Positions 45,509 through 55,555 of a stretch of 64,000 nt of DNA are shown one piece after another; the stretch's first letter is position 1, and each line of letters begins with the position of its first letter. The position numbers and the translations under genes were made by a program. The DNA lies in contig NZ_CP038865.1 in the NCBI RefSeq assembly GCF_004792515.1, forward strand, positions 1,744,501-1,808,500, in the 5' to 3' direction. Under the pieces are notes generated by a model. The model saw only the letters and a list, made by a program, of their open reading frames with translations, did no database searches and was not told the origin of the DNA. Source of the stretch: Vagococcus xieshaowenii (lineage in GTDB: Bacteria; Bacillota; Bacilli; Lactobacillales; Vagococcaceae).

Positions 45509-46057
45509 ATGGGACATTACTACATTCAAGAAAACATGCTAGCTACTAATACACCAACTGTTGTGAAAGATGAATCCGGCAAACAGTGTTACTTAATAGT
45601 TGGAAAATGGGGATCTAAGGGTGATGTCCTGTCTATTTTTACTATGAAAAATGAATTAATTGTCCATATTAAACAGGAATCTTTCGGTATGAGAGCTAAT
45701 AATCATTTTTCAATCTACTTTGAACAAAAAAAAATAGCCACCTTGAAACATCTTTTGTCCTTTAAACGAGATTATTATTTTGTGACGCAATTATCTTGGT
45801 TAGTGACAGGAAACATTCCCAAGCACCAATACAAAATTTATCAATTTAATCAAACGATAATGAAAATGAATAAGACGTATCTTGCTCAGGGAAACTTTTA
45901 TGAATTAGAGATTTCAAAAGATGAATTTGTGCCAATTTGTCTTGGTATTGCTTGCCTTTTAGACTACTGGCAACTTAATCGTTCAAAAGAACTACAACCC
46001 GTTCTAGCTAAAAACAAACTAGGATGGGCTTACAAGTTGAATCTCTTCAAAGATTAA
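45509..46057 (+). CDS. LURP-one-related / YxjI-like protein
   Basis: 182 residues, soluble and beta-rich. The repeated short strands (CYLIVGKWGSKGDVLSIFTM, ELIVHIKQESFGMRANNHFSIYF) fit the Tubby-like C-terminal fold of LURP-one-related proteins; this is a moderate recognition only. Function unknown. ATG 45509 lies 8 bp after TTGAGG and is preferred to the GTG at 45500. It probably shares a transcript with the HAD phosphatase gene. Confidence 0.65.
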   Translation: MGHYYIQENMLATNTPTVVKDESGKQCYLIVGKWGSKGDVLSIFTMKNELIVHIKQESFGMRANNHFSIYFEQKKIATLKHLLSFKRDYYFVTQLSWLVTGNIPKHQYKIYQFNQTIMKMNKTYLAQGNFYELEISKDEFVPICLGIACLLDYWQLNRSKELQPVLAKNKLGWAYKLNLFKD

Positions 46058-46133
46058 ATCTATTTATTCTTAAAAAAAGAAAATTTATGTTAAAATGAGA
46101 ACATTATCAATACTATTTCACTAGGAGGTTCGC

Positions 46134-47111
46134 ATGGCAATTCACTCCATATGGGAAAAATTTCCAGAACTACAACAAGAATTATTACAAACTCAAAAAA
46201 TTATGAATCAAGAAGTGACGATTCGAAATAAGGAAATCTCTCGTGCCTTGCAATCTTTCTTTGCCAATGGTGGAAAGCTTTTAAGACCAGCCTTTTTCTT
46301 ACTCTTCAGTAAATTCGGCGAAGTACCTTCTGAAAAGCGTAAATTTCAATATGCAGCTGCGATTGAAATTTTGCACGCCGCAACGTTAGTTCACGATGAT
46401 ATAATTGACGACGCACCTGTCCGTCGTAATATGGAAACTATCCAATCTTTATACGGCAAGGATGTCGCTGTTTATACGGGGGACTTTTTATTTACTGTCT
46501 ATTTCCAATTGGTGACACAAGCAACACGCGATTACAAAACACTTGATTTCAACGCAAAAAATATGCGTCATATTCTAATTGGGGAATTAGATCAAATGCA
46601 TTTACGACATAACCCCGATATTACAGTGAAAGAATATCTCCGCCATGTCAAAGGTAAAACCGCTCAATTATTCCAATTGAGTTGTGCAGAAGGCGCTCGT
46701 TTTGCTGGATGCTCAAAAATGACGCAATTACGTGCATATCGTATTGGCCATGATATTGGAATGGCGTTTCAAATTTTAGATGATATTTTAGACTTCACGG
46801 CTGATGAATCAGTCCTACAAAAGCCCGTCCTTGAAGATATTCAAAACGGGAATTATACGCTCCCACTTATCTTAGCGATGAGAAATAATCGCGAAGCGTT
46901 TGACTGCCTTCGCACAAAAGACGTATTATCTGAAGAAGATGTCAAAAGTGTTTTAGCCAACATCAAAACCTATAACGGGATTAGTCAAGCACAACAAATG
47001 GCCAAACGTTATACGGATAGTGCGTTAAAAGAAATCAACAAACTACCAAATATCCCTGCTAAATCTATCTTAATAGAAATGACGCAACAGTTACTTCAAC
47101 GAGATTATTAA
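46134..47111 (+). CDS. Polyprenyl diphosphate synthase (heptaprenyl-type, component II)
   Basis: 325 residues. First aspartate-rich motif DDIIDD (about 88-93, in LVHDDIIDDAPVRR), second motif DDILDF (near 219), with GGKLLRPAF at the substrate site. It elongates farnesyl diphosphate to a long chain, in this setting most likely for demethylmenaquinone. The nearby cydABCD block supports a respiratory role. Chain length cannot be read from sequence. AGGAGG precedes ATG 46134. Confidence 0.92.
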   Translation: MAIHSIWEKFPELQQELLQTQKIMNQEVTIRNKEISRALQSFFANGGKLLRPAFFLLFSKFGEVPSEKRKFQYAAAIEILHAATLVHDDIIDDAPVRRNMETIQSLYGKDVAVYTGDFLFTVYFQLVTQATRDYKTLDFNAKNMRHILIGELDQMHLRHNPDITVKEYLRHVKGKTAQLFQLSCAEGARFAGCSKMTQLRAYRIGHDIGMAFQILDDILDFTADESVLQKPVLEDIQNGNYTLPLILAMRNNREAFDCLRTKDVLSEEDVKSVLANIKTYNGISQAQQMAKRYTDSALKEINKLPNIPAKSILIEMTQQLLQRDY

Positions 47112-47141
47112 TAGGTGCTATTTTAAGTTCAACTAGTTCAT

Positions 47142-47176
47142 GGACTGCGACCGAAACGGGAACAGTCCTTTTGTTT
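47142..47176 (+). terminator. Terminator of the polyprenyl synthase gene
   Basis: GGACTG (47142-47147) pairs with CAGTCC (47163-47168); an inner CCG/CGG pair is possible; TTTTGTTTT follows. Confidence 0.6.
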
Positions 47177-47208
47177 TATAAATTTTTTACACAACGGAGG
47201 CTTCTTTT

Positions 47209-47862
47209 ATGAAAAAATATATCTCACTACTCTTACAAATTCTCTTGTTAGTTGGTCTGTTTATTGTCTATTCTCTACCTAGTGCCTTTATTATGCTAGG
47301 CTACGAAAAAATTGGCGTAATAGCTATTTTCTTAGTATTAATCGCATTTATTGGGTTTTATTTATCTAAGACTAACACCACCACTTTTCCAAAGTTACTC
47401 CAAAAAAAACACTTGTATTATATCCTAGGTGGTTATCTGGCCATTTATTTATCAAATATCATTATTTCACCTTTTATGAAAACTGATACTACCAGTAACA
47501 ATGAAGCTATTTATGATTTAGCGACTCAAATCAATCCAGTAACCTTATTCTTTTTATTATGCGTACTAGCACCAATTGGAGAGGAACTCCTTTTCCGTTT
47601 TGGTATCATCCGATTATTTGGAGATATTACGCAACCTAATGATAAAATCAAAGTATGGATAGGTTTAATTATTAGTTCAATCGTTTTTTGTATTCCTCAT
47701 TCACCTGACTCAATACCAGCCTTTTTTGCCTATACAATTATGGGATTCTTTCTTGGTCTTGTTTATGTGAAGTCTAAACGTATTGAAGTTTCGATGGGTC
47801 TGCATTTTATAAATAATTTTTTGGCCTATCTAGTCATCGTCTTTGCATCACATCTACTTTAA
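47209..47862 (+). CDS. CPBP-family intramembrane metalloprotease (Abi/CAAX-like)
   Basis: 217 residues with about six hydrophobic segments. Motif 1 GEELLFRFGII (Glu-Glu-x3-Arg, near 124-134), motif 2 FCIPHSPDS and motif 3 MGLHFINNFLAY provide the conserved Glu and His residues. The family includes bacteriocin self-immunity and CAAX-type proteases. No bacteriocin gene is nearby. GGAGG precedes ATG 47209. Confidence 0.9.
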   Translation: MKKYISLLLQILLLVGLFIVYSLPSAFIMLGYEKIGVIAIFLVLIAFIGFYLSKTNTTTFPKLLQKKHLYYILGGYLAIYLSNIIISPFMKTDTTSNNEAIYDLATQINPVTLFFLLCVLAPIGEELLFRFGIIRLFGDITQPNDKIKVWIGLIISSIVFCIPHSPDSIPAFFAYTIMGFFLGLVYVKSKRIEVSMGLHFINNFLAYLVIVFASHLL

Positions 47863-47972
47863 AAAAATCAAATAATGACCAAACGTTACGCCCTATTTAT
47901 GGTAAAATAAAATAGAACTTAGTTTTGCTTTTGGTTGTTTCTTGGGATCGAAAAAACTAAAGTAAAAGCGAC

Positions 47973-48007
47973 AAAAAAACTCTCGAATTAAATTCGAGAG
48001 TTTTTTT
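47973..48007. terminator. Bidirectional terminator between the CPBP gene and cydC
   Basis: AAAAAAACTCTCGAA and its complement around TTAAA, with A/T tracts on both sides, between convergent units. Confidence 0.9.
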
Positions 48008-48016
48008 GTTTGATAA

Positions 48017-49807
48017 TTACGCCTCATCAAGCGTTAACAAGTAGTTAAAATGCTCATTTGTTTCTTTTAAAACTTGTGGGCTACCATCCATCTTAATAGC
48101 GCCATCTTCCATGAAAATCACACGATCTGCATGTTGAATAGAAGCCAAATGATGGGTAATCCAAAAGACTGTTTTTCCTTTTAAAACATCAAAAACGGTT
48201 TCTAATAAAGCGCGTTCGGTAATCGGATCAAGTCCAATGGTTGGTTCATCAATAATAACCACCGGCACATTTTGAAGTAAGATGCGCGCTAAAGCAATCC
48301 GTTGACGTTCACCACCAGAAAAACGTTTGCCCCCTTCTTCTACAAAGGTATGGACACCGTTAGATAACTCATCTACTACTGGACCTAAGCCTGCTTGATA
48401 AATAGCCTGAATAACTGCTTCATCACTAGCTGAAGTATTCCCCATACGAACATTATTAAAAATCGTTGTATCAAAAATATGTGGCGACTGATTTAAGACA
48501 CCCACTACTTTAGACATATCATCACCCATTTGCGTGACAGGTATGCCATCAATTAAAATCTCGCCACTAGTCGTTAAAAGATCCCCTCTCAATAGTTTTG
48601 ACAAGGTCGTCTTCCCTGTTCCACTTTTACCCAAAACCGCTAAAACCTCACCAGAAGGCACTTCTAAATCAAAGGCATTAGCGACTAATTTTTTGCTGTC
48701 TGGATAATGGAACGTGACATCTTGAAATGATAAATCACCTTGTTCTGGTAATTTATCTAATAAATGTGTTTCCTTTAGAGCTTCTTCATCAGGATTTGGT
48801 AACTGATGTAGACGTTGCGCAGAATCTTCGTATAGTGGCATCTCCGTTACACCATTTGCAATTGGATTAAATGCATCCATTAACGGAAACGCCGCTAAAA
48901 CAAACGCGCCTACCCAGTTTAGTTTATCTGGTGCAAAATAAGTACCTGCCCAAATGAACAACCCAATAATTAACACACCATACACTAATTGAATCAATAA
49001 ATTACGCAGACGTGTATGTTTATTCAAGGCGGCTTCTTCTTCACGAACACTGGCTTCACTTTGATTATAATGTTCTAAAAATTCTGCTTGTCGACCACTA
49101 TATTGCCAATCTCCAACACCTAAAACAGAATCCGTTAATTCCGTATACAACTCATGACGTTTTGCTTTTCGGCGATAGATTCTCGCTTGGTTCACCGCTA
49201 CAGAAACTAACGGAATTAAAATCGTAATTACCCCAAACATCAATGCGGCAAACAAGGCAAATGGAATAGAAAACCATCCTAATGCGATAATCACTAACAC
49301 ATACATTGCTAAGCCAATTAGCGTTGGAAAAATAGTTCTTAAATAAAGATTTTGAATATGCTCAATATCTTCGGCTAAAATCCCCATAATGTCACCTGTC
49401 TGATAACTTTGCTTTGATTTAGCAGCACGTGTTTCAAGGGCATTATATAAACGTAAACGAATATCAGAAGTCATCTTTAAGACCCAGTTATGACTGCCTA
49501 AACGTTCAGCGTAACGGAACGTTGGACGGCTAATACCAAATAAACGTGTTAACACAGAGGCTACATATACTTTCATGATATTCTCAGGCTTCGCTGGCAA
49601 CGTGGCATTGAATACTCCAATAGCTGCTGAACGACTAATCAAGAAACCTGATGTAAACATCAAGGCACTCGCAGAGAAGAAGGTTAAAAGACCTAGGAAT
49701 AAAACGAGTGCTAATAATTTTTTATACTTCTTAAAGTATGGACGAATCCATGTATCTTCTTTTGATAGAAGTAAACGTTTTGGTGTATTCTTAGACATGT
49801 TCGCCAC
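48017..49807 (-). CDS. cydC: Cysteine/glutathione ABC exporter, CydC subunit
   Basis: 596 residues. Six-helix membrane domain (about 30-330) and an ABC domain with Walker A GKSGTGKTT (near 393), signature FSGGERQR and Walker B VVIIDEPTIGLD. With CydD it exports thiols needed to assemble cytochrome bd. The start overlaps the cydD end by 17 bp. Last gene of the leftward cydA-cydB-cydD-cydC operon. Confidence 0.95.
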   Translation of the reverse strand: MANMSKNTPKRLLLSKEDTWIRPYFKKYKKLLALVLFLGLLTFFSASALMFTSGFLISRSAAIGVFNATLPAKPENIMKVYVASVLTRLFGISRPTFRYAERLGSHNWVLKMTSDIRLRLYNALETRAAKSKQSYQTGDIMGILAEDIEHIQNLYLRTIFPTLIGLAMYVLVIIALGWFSIPFALFAALMFGVITILIPLVSVAVNQARIYRRKAKRHELYTELTDSVLGVGDWQYSGRQAEFLEHYNQSEASVREEEAALNKHTRLRNLLIQLVYGVLIIGLFIWAGTYFAPDKLNWVGAFVLAAFPLMDAFNPIANGVTEMPLYEDSAQRLHQLPNPDEEALKETHLLDKLPEQGDLSFQDVTFHYPDSKKLVANAFDLEVPSGEVLAVLGKSGTGKTTLSKLLRGDLLTTSGEILIDGIPVTQMGDDMSKVVGVLNQSPHIFDTTIFNNVRMGNTSASDEAVIQAIYQAGLGPVVDELSNGVHTFVEEGGKRFSGGERQRIALARILLQNVPVVIIDEPTIGLDPITERALLETVFDVLKGKTVFWITHHLASIQHADRVIFMEDGAIKMDGSPQVLKETNEHFNYLLTLDEA

Positions 49808-51530
49808 CTCCTGTCACTTCATTGACGAATTGTTTGTAGGCACCATTTTTGGCGATTAATTCCTCATACGTTCCACTTTCAACAATTTGTCCTTTATCCA
49901 TGACTAAAATATAATCCATCTCGCGCATCCAATGTAATCGATGAGTCGCAAAGAAAACTAGTTTATTATCAAACATCGGTAAAATGGTTTCTTTTAATTC
50001 CGCCTCAGTTTCTATATCTAAGTGAGCAGTTGGCTCATCAAACAATAGAATGTGACGATTTTTGTCTAGAAAAGCACGCGCTAAGGCAACACGTTGCATC
50101 TGGCCGCCACTCAATACTTGCGCACCTTCACCAATAATTGTATTTAAACCATCCGGTAATTCTTCCACAACTTCCTTAAGTCCTGCTTGTTGTATCGCCA
50201 GTTCCACCTCTATTTGACTAGCTTCCGGTACGTAAAACTTAATATTGTCAGCTAAACTTGCATGGAAGATATACGGGTCTTGTGGAATATAGAATAGTTG
50301 ACGTTGCCATGATACTTCACGGAAACCTTTCATCTTATGACCATTGACCATCAGCTGCTCATAGCTAGCTGGTTGAAGGAAGCCACCTAAAAGTTTAATC
50401 AACGTTGATTTTCCAGAACCAGATAAACCAACTACTCCGATTTTACCATGTCCCTTCCATTCAAAATTGATGTTCGCTAACGTATTTTTTTCCATCGTAC
50501 TTGAATACTTCACATTGACATTCTTTAACATTAGCGTTGAAGATTCTTGCCAATCTGTTAAAGCTAACTCATCCGTAATCCCTTCTTCTTCTTCGTTTAA
50601 AATCCCAAAAATTTGCTTCAATGTATTCCCACCATCTAATGTTGCATGGTAGTCATTCGCAAAATCACGGACTGGCAGGAAGAAATCAGGGGCTAAAATT
50701 AACGTCGCTAACGCTGGTAAAAGAACAATGTGCTGTTCAATTAAATCAATCCCTAATAATAAAGCAATCAAGGCAATCGATAAGGTTGAAAAGAAATCAA
50801 GCGCAAAGGTTGAAAGAATCGCAATTTTCAACGTACTCATTGTAGCCTTACGATAATCTTCACTCACTTTAAATACATTCTTCGCATAACGTTTTCCTAA
50901 TCCTAATAGATTCAATGTCTCTAATCCACGTAATGTATCTAAATAATGATTACTCAAACGTTGGAAACCTTCGTACTGTTTGTCCGCCTTATTTCTCGCT
51001 GCATAGCCTAATACAATCATAAAGATAATAATTACAGGAAAAACTAGCATTAAAATAATCGCCGAACGTTTATTTTGGAAAAAGACAAATAACGCAATAA
51101 TCCATGGAATGATCATCATGTTAGTAATTTTAGGTAAAATAATTGTCAAATAATTTTCGATTTGACTAATCCCTTCAATCGCCATTGTGACCATATTTCC
51201 AGACCCCTCACGTTGGACAAAATTAGGCCCAAGTGAAAAAACTTTTTTCATTAATTGTTGACGAACTTTTCTTGATTGCTCATACGCATAGCGGTCTAAG
51301 ACCTTATCTTTAATAAAATTGATCAATTGACGTGCCATAAAACAACCAAAGAAAATACCAATATTAACGAATTGTTCGCGGACAGGTTGTCCTGACCACA
51401 CATTGGTGATACTTTTCGATAAAAAATACGCCTGGCCGATAATTAAAAGAGCTTGCAGTATACTATACGCTGCAAGCCCTACGAACACAGGTCGAATCTT
51501 TTCAAATTTGAAAATATTCTTATCTATCAT
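49791..51530 (-). CDS. cydD: Cysteine/glutathione ABC exporter, CydD subunit
   Basis: 579 residues. Membrane domain about 15-310, then Walker A GLSGSGKST, signature LSGGQMQR and Walker B ILLFDEPTAHLD. Partner of CydC. Position right after cydB supports CydD over a generic multidrug exporter. Confidence 0.95.
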   Translation of the reverse strand: MIDKNIFKFEKIRPVFVGLAAYSILQALLIIGQAYFLSKSITNVWSGQPVREQFVNIGIFFGCFMARQLINFIKDKVLDRYAYEQSRKVRQQLMKKVFSLGPNFVQREGSGNMVTMAIEGISQIENYLTIILPKITNMMIIPWIIALFVFFQNKRSAIILMLVFPVIIIFMIVLGYAARNKADKQYEGFQRLSNHYLDTLRGLETLNLLGLGKRYAKNVFKVSEDYRKATMSTLKIAILSTFALDFFSTLSIALIALLLGIDLIEQHIVLLPALATLILAPDFFLPVRDFANDYHATLDGGNTLKQIFGILNEEEEGITDELALTDWQESSTLMLKNVNVKYSSTMEKNTLANINFEWKGHGKIGVVGLSGSGKSTLIKLLGGFLQPASYEQLMVNGHKMKGFREVSWQRQLFYIPQDPYIFHASLADNIKFYVPEASQIEVELAIQQAGLKEVVEELPDGLNTIIGEGAQVLSGGQMQRVALARAFLDKNRHILLFDEPTAHLDIETEAELKETILPMFDNKLVFFATHRLHWMREMDYILVMDKGQIVESGTYEELIAKNGAYKQFVNEVTGGGEHV

Positions 51531-51553
51531 TCGTTTTTTACCCTCTAACTTTT

Positions 51554-52582
51554 TTAATAATGTTCATTACCTTCGCCAACTTTTAAACGTTTGCGGAAGA
51601 TATAATATGACCATGAAAGATATGCTAACACAAACGGTAAGATACATACTGTGACAATAGTCATTGTTTTTAATGTATATAACGTGCTAGCTGCTTCACT
51701 AATTTTCATGCTATTAGCTGCCACATCACCAATCATTACAAATGGGAAAATCCCATTGAAGATTAAGACCACGATACCAGCTAAAACAGCACCTGTTGAA
51801 ATAAATGATAATTTTTCTTTGCCTTTTAAGCTACCATAGTATGCAGCTACTGCTGCGGCTACCATAACGGCTAAAATAGCAATCGTTGAAACTGGACGAC
51901 GTTCGATGAAATCTGTGTTTGTATAAACCAAAATCGCAAAGACAACTAACCCAGCAAATAATAATGGGTATAATTTTTGAGATAATCGTTCTGCACGAAC
52001 ACGTAAGTCGCCTTCAACTTTAAGACGGATATAGTTCAAACCATGAATGAAACAAATTAAAGTAACCGCGATACCACCAACGATTGACATTAAATTAACA
52101 TAATCACCAAATTTAGCAAAAATATTAAAGTTTTCATCAATTGGCATACCTTGAATCATACTTGTAAAAATCATACCGAATAAGAAGGGTACGATTAAGC
52201 TTCCAACAAATAACATCCATTGCCAGAAGTTTTTCTCTCTTTTAGTTTCAGAATGTGCAGCGAATTCAAATGATACCCCACGCACGATTAAACCAACTAA
52301 AATTAAGAATAGCGGAATATAATAACCACTAAATAATGTCGCATACCAATGTGGGAACGAAGCAAACATCGCACCACCAGCCGTAATTAACCAAACTTCA
52401 TTGGAATCCCAAACAGGTCCAATTGTTTGAACAACTGTATCACGTTCCTCTTCATCTTTAGCTAACAAACGCGTTGCTAGACCTACACCAAAGTCAAATC
52501 CTTCTAAGAAGAAGAATCCTACAAATAAAACACCAATCAATACAAACCAGATAAAGTGTAACGGTTCTAAACCTGCTATCAT
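51554..52582 (-). CDS. cydB: Cytochrome bd oxidase subunit II
   Basis: 342 residues, about eight transmembrane helices. LEGFDFGVGLATRLL and GPVWDSNEVWLITAGGAMFASFP are the conserved CydB segments. It forms the membrane quinol oxidase with CydA. It starts 1 bp after the cydA stop. Confidence 0.97.
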   Translation of the reverse strand: MIAGLEPLHFIWFVLIGVLFVGFFFLEGFDFGVGLATRLLAKDEEERDTVVQTIGPVWDSNEVWLITAGGAMFASFPHWYATLFSGYYIPLFLILVGLIVRGVSFEFAAHSETKREKNFWQWMLFVGSLIVPFLFGMIFTSMIQGMPIDENFNIFAKFGDYVNLMSIVGGIAVTLICFIHGLNYIRLKVEGDLRVRAERLSQKLYPLLFAGLVVFAILVYTNTDFIERRPVSTIAILAVMVAAAVAAYYGSLKGKEKLSFISTGAVLAGIVVLIFNGIFPFVMIGDVAANSMKISEAASTLYTLKTMTIVTVCILPFVLAYLSWSYYIFRKRLKVGEGNEHY

Positions 52583-52583
52583 C

Positions 52584-53993
52584 TTAGAATTCCTCCTTTT
52601 TCAAAGGATCAATATGATTATTTGCTGCATCTGGATCTACATAGTAAGGACCTTTTTTGTTTTCACGTAAGATCATTTTGACTAAAACAGTTCCCATTAA
52701 AGCAAATAATAAGAAATAAACAATGTTTGTAAACAGTAATTGATTAGCTGTTACGTTTGGTGACACACTGTCAGCAATCGTAAAGATACCATATACTGTC
52801 CATGGGAAACGACCTAATTCAGTAATTAACCAACCTGATGTATTCGCAATAAATGGTGCAAATGCCATTAAGCTAGTTCCAAATAACGCCCATCCCATGT
52901 TCATGATTTTGTCGTTTCGTAAGAAGAATAATACTAGTAAACCAACGATGGCCATCACTGAACCAAATCCAGCCATGAAGCGGAAGCTCCAGAATAATGT
53001 TTTAACTGGTACATAAAAACTTGCAATATCGTGCTTACCTTTGTATTTTTCTACTAACTCTTTATCAAGAGTGTTCATTCCTTTATAGGTTGTGTTACCA
53101 TCATCACCCATTAATAAACTCATTAGTTTTGGTACTTTTAATTCAAAGCCTGCATTTTTATTTTCTGTATCTGGGAAAGCAACAGCTGTCCAAGAACCAT
53201 CTTCTAAATCATCATACATCGCTTCCATTGCAGCAAATTTCATTGGTTGGTCTGTCGCAAGAGCGATCATTTGTTGATGTCCAACCATCATAGTAGCTGC
53301 TGCAAAAATTGTGCCTAAAATAGCCCCTAATTTTAATGACTTACGGTTAAATTCAATGTTTCTCTTCTTACGTAAGTTCATCGCTGCAATTCCGACAATC
53401 ACAAATGCACCTGTTGTAAATGCACCTAAGATAACGTGTGGGAATTCTAACCATAATTGTGGGTTTTGTAATAACCCTAAGAAACTATCCATTTCAGCAC
53501 GGTTTGTTTCGGGATTAATTTTGAATGCCACTGGATGTTGCATAAATGAATTAGCCGCCAAAATCCATAACGCTGAAAGTGCTGAACCAATTGCTACTAA
53601 CCACATGAAAATCGCATGTGTTCTTGGTTTTACTTTATCCCAAGTAAACGCCCATAATCCGATAAAAGTAGATTCCAAGAAGAACGCTAATAATGCTTCC
53701 ACAGCAAGTGGTGCACCAAATATATCTCCCATAAATCTTGAGTATTCAGACCAGTTCATTCCGAATTGGAACTCTTGGATAATACCCGTAACAACACCAA
53801 CCGCAAAACTTAGTAGGAAAATTTTTCCCCAGAATTTGGTCATGTCTTTGTAAATCTCATCTTTTTTGATAACATATAATGTTTCCATGATAGCAACAGC
53901 CAGTCCTAGACCGATTGATAATGGCACAAATAAAAAGTGGAAAACAGTGGTCATTCCGAACTGGATTCTTGCTAATGTTAAAATATCCATCAA
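52584..53993 (-). CDS. cydA: Cytochrome bd oxidase subunit I
   Basis: 469 residues, multiple transmembrane helices. RIQFGMTTVFHFLFVPLSIG carries the N-terminal heme-ligand His near residue 19; EFQFGMNWSEYSRFMGDIFG and GWLITELGRFPWTVYG are conserved Q-loop and heme segments. The Q-loop is short, as in Firmicutes. It reduces O2 with menaquinol-type donors and needs heme; many lactic acid bacteria take heme from outside. No heme-synthesis genes are visible. An inverted repeat lies about 50 bp upstream. Confidence 0.97.
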   Translation of the reverse strand: MMDILTLARIQFGMTTVFHFLFVPLSIGLGLAVAIMETLYVIKKDEIYKDMTKFWGKIFLLSFAVGVVTGIIQEFQFGMNWSEYSRFMGDIFGAPLAVEALLAFFLESTFIGLWAFTWDKVKPRTHAIFMWLVAIGSALSALWILAANSFMQHPVAFKINPETNRAEMDSFLGLLQNPQLWLEFPHVILGAFTTGAFVIVGIAAMNLRKKRNIEFNRKSLKLGAILGTIFAAATMMVGHQQMIALATDQPMKFAAMEAMYDDLEDGSWTAVAFPDTENKNAGFELKVPKLMSLLMGDDGNTTYKGMNTLDKELVEKYKGKHDIASFYVPVKTLFWSFRFMAGFGSVMAIVGLLVLFFLRNDKIMNMGWALFGTSLMAFAPFIANTSGWLITELGRFPWTVYGIFTIADSVSPNVTANQLLFTNIVYFLLFALMGTVLVKMILRENKKGPYYVDPDAANNHIDPLKKEEF

Positions 53994-54017
53994 AACAAAT
54001 ACCTCCTTAAAAATATT

Positions 54018-54063
54018 TAATTATTTAACTTGAAAGTACATTGCGATGAAAACTTCACCACAA
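54018..54063 (-). promoter_or_regulatory. Candidate cydA promoter with 23-bp imperfect inverted repeat
   Basis: TTGCGATGAA (54041-54050) and TTCACCACAA (54054-54063) are inverted copies at 8 of 10 positions with a 3-bp spacer. Reading leftward, a -35-like TTGTGG and a -10-like TGTACT spaced 17 bp overlap the repeat. It recalls redox-regulator operators but does not match the Rex consensus exactly. Confidence 0.4.
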
Positions 54064-54077
54064 TGTCCTTCAATTTG

Positions 54078-55421
54078 TTAACGCATGGTCACGAATTCTT
54101 CTGCTCCTGTAGGATGAATCGCTACAGTATTGTCAAAATCCGCTTTTGTTGCCCCCATCTTAATAGCAACCGCAAAGCCTTGTAACATTTCGTCGACCCC
54201 AACACCAATTCCGTGTAAGCCGACAATTTTTTCTTCTGGTCCGACACAAATCAATTTCATCGTCGATTTAATCTTACGGTCTTGTAATGCATACAGCATC
54301 GGATTAAATTGGCTACGATATACCTTGACTTGCTCTTGACCGAATTGTTCAAGGGCGTCTTCTTCTGATAGTCCGATTGTCGCAATCGGTGGATGGGTAA
54401 AAATAACTGTTGGAACATTATCATAGTCCAAATACAAATCTGTTTGACCGTTGAATAAACGTTCCGACAAACGACGACCCGCTGCAATAGCGACTGGTGT
54501 TAGCTCAATCTTACCAATCACATCTCCAATGGCATAAATACCTGATTGTGACGTATTTTGGTATTGATCAACGTGAATATAACCACGTTCATCTAACTTA
54601 ACACCCGCTTTTTCTAAGCCCAGCATCTCAATATTAGGCTGACGACCAATTGCCCAAATTAAGCGATCAATCTCAAGTGTTTCTTTTTGAGTCGATAGTA
54701 CAAGAGAACCTGTTGCTGTTTTTTCTATTTGTTGGATATGGCTTTCAGGATGTAAATGAATGCCCTCTTCTTCATAAATTGATAAAAGCTCGGTCACAAT
54801 ATCTGAATCAAAACTTCTAAGTGGTTGAGCATAACGATAGAACAAATGTGTCTCAACGCCTAAGCCATTTAACACACCTGCTAATTCTAATGCGATATAG
54901 CCCGCACCAACAATTGCGACTTTTTCAGGCAATGTGTCCCAAGCAAAGAAACTATCTGAATCGTCTCCATATTCCGCACCAGGAAGCTCTGGAAAAATAG
55001 ATTTCCCACCTGTTGCTACTAAAATATGTGTCCCTTCATACATTTGACCATTCACTTCTACCACATGTTCTGAAACAAATTGCGCATAACCTGTAACAAC
55101 TTCAACCCCATTACTAGCTAAACCTTGTGCATATAAACCATTCAAACGTTTAATATACGCATCACGATTAGCGACTAATGTTGGAAAATCAAAAGTTGTT
55201 TGTACATCAAAGCCATATCCTTGGCTATCAAGTCTCATGTTTTCACGCATAACACTTGCTTGCCACATGACTTTTTTCGGCACACAACCTACGTTGACAC
55301 ATGTACCTCCCAAGCGATTGCCTTCAATTAATAATACGTTGGCACCATGCATTGCTGCACGATTTGCTGAAGCAATACCACCACTTCCGCCACCAATGAC
55401 GATATAATCATAGTTATTCAA
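54078..55421 (-). CDS. gor: Glutathione-disulfide reductase
   Basis: About 447 residues. FAD site [18 protein letters not shown], redox-active disulfide in [16 protein letters not shown](P) site [16 protein letters not shown], and the C-terminal dimer motif with AIHPTGAEE (catalytic His). It reduces GSSG with NADPH. I prefer TTG 55421, which lies 7 bp after GGGGGG and matches the [11 protein letters not shown] family opening; ATG 55436 is the alternative. It lies directly upstream of cydABDC in the same direction; CydDC can export glutathione or cysteine. Confidence 0.94.
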   Translation of the reverse strand: MNNYDYIVIGGGSGGIASANRAAMHGANVLLIEGNRLGGTCVNVGCVPKKVMWQASVMRENMRLDSQGYGFDVQTTFDFPTLVANRDAYIKRLNGLYAQGLASNGVEVVTGYAQFVSEHVVEVNGQMYEGTHILVATGGKSIFPELPGAEYGDDSDSFFAWDTLPEKVAIVGAGYIALELAGVLNGLGVETHLFYRYAQPLRSFDSDIVTELLSIYEEEGIHLHPESHIQQIEKTATGSLVLSTQKETLEIDRLIWAIGRQPNIEMLGLEKAGVKLDERGYIHVDQYQNTSQSGIYAIGDVIGKIELTPVAIAAGRRLSERLFNGQTDLYLDYDNVPTVIFTHPPIATIGLSEEDALEQFGQEQVKVYRSQFNPMLYALQDRKIKSTMKLICVGPEEKIVGLHGIGVGVDEMLQGFAVAIKMGATKADFDNTVAIHPTGAEEFVTMR

Positions 55422-55555
55422 ACACAATCCCCCCATCCTATCATCTCTACATTATACAAAGAATTTCCGCATTTGGGAAACAAATCGTATTGAAAACGGT
55501 CTATTAATGAGGGATTTCTAATTTAGAATAATTATAAATTAGAATTAATGATTAT

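Noticed and set aside
47209-47862. Bacteriocin immunity function for the CPBP protease
   Set aside because: No bacteriocin precursor or export gene is nearby; the family has many other roles.
53021-53853. Plus-strand frames opposite cydA, up to 180 residues
   Set aside because: Antisense shadows of transmembrane codons in cydA, with no family similarity or start signals.
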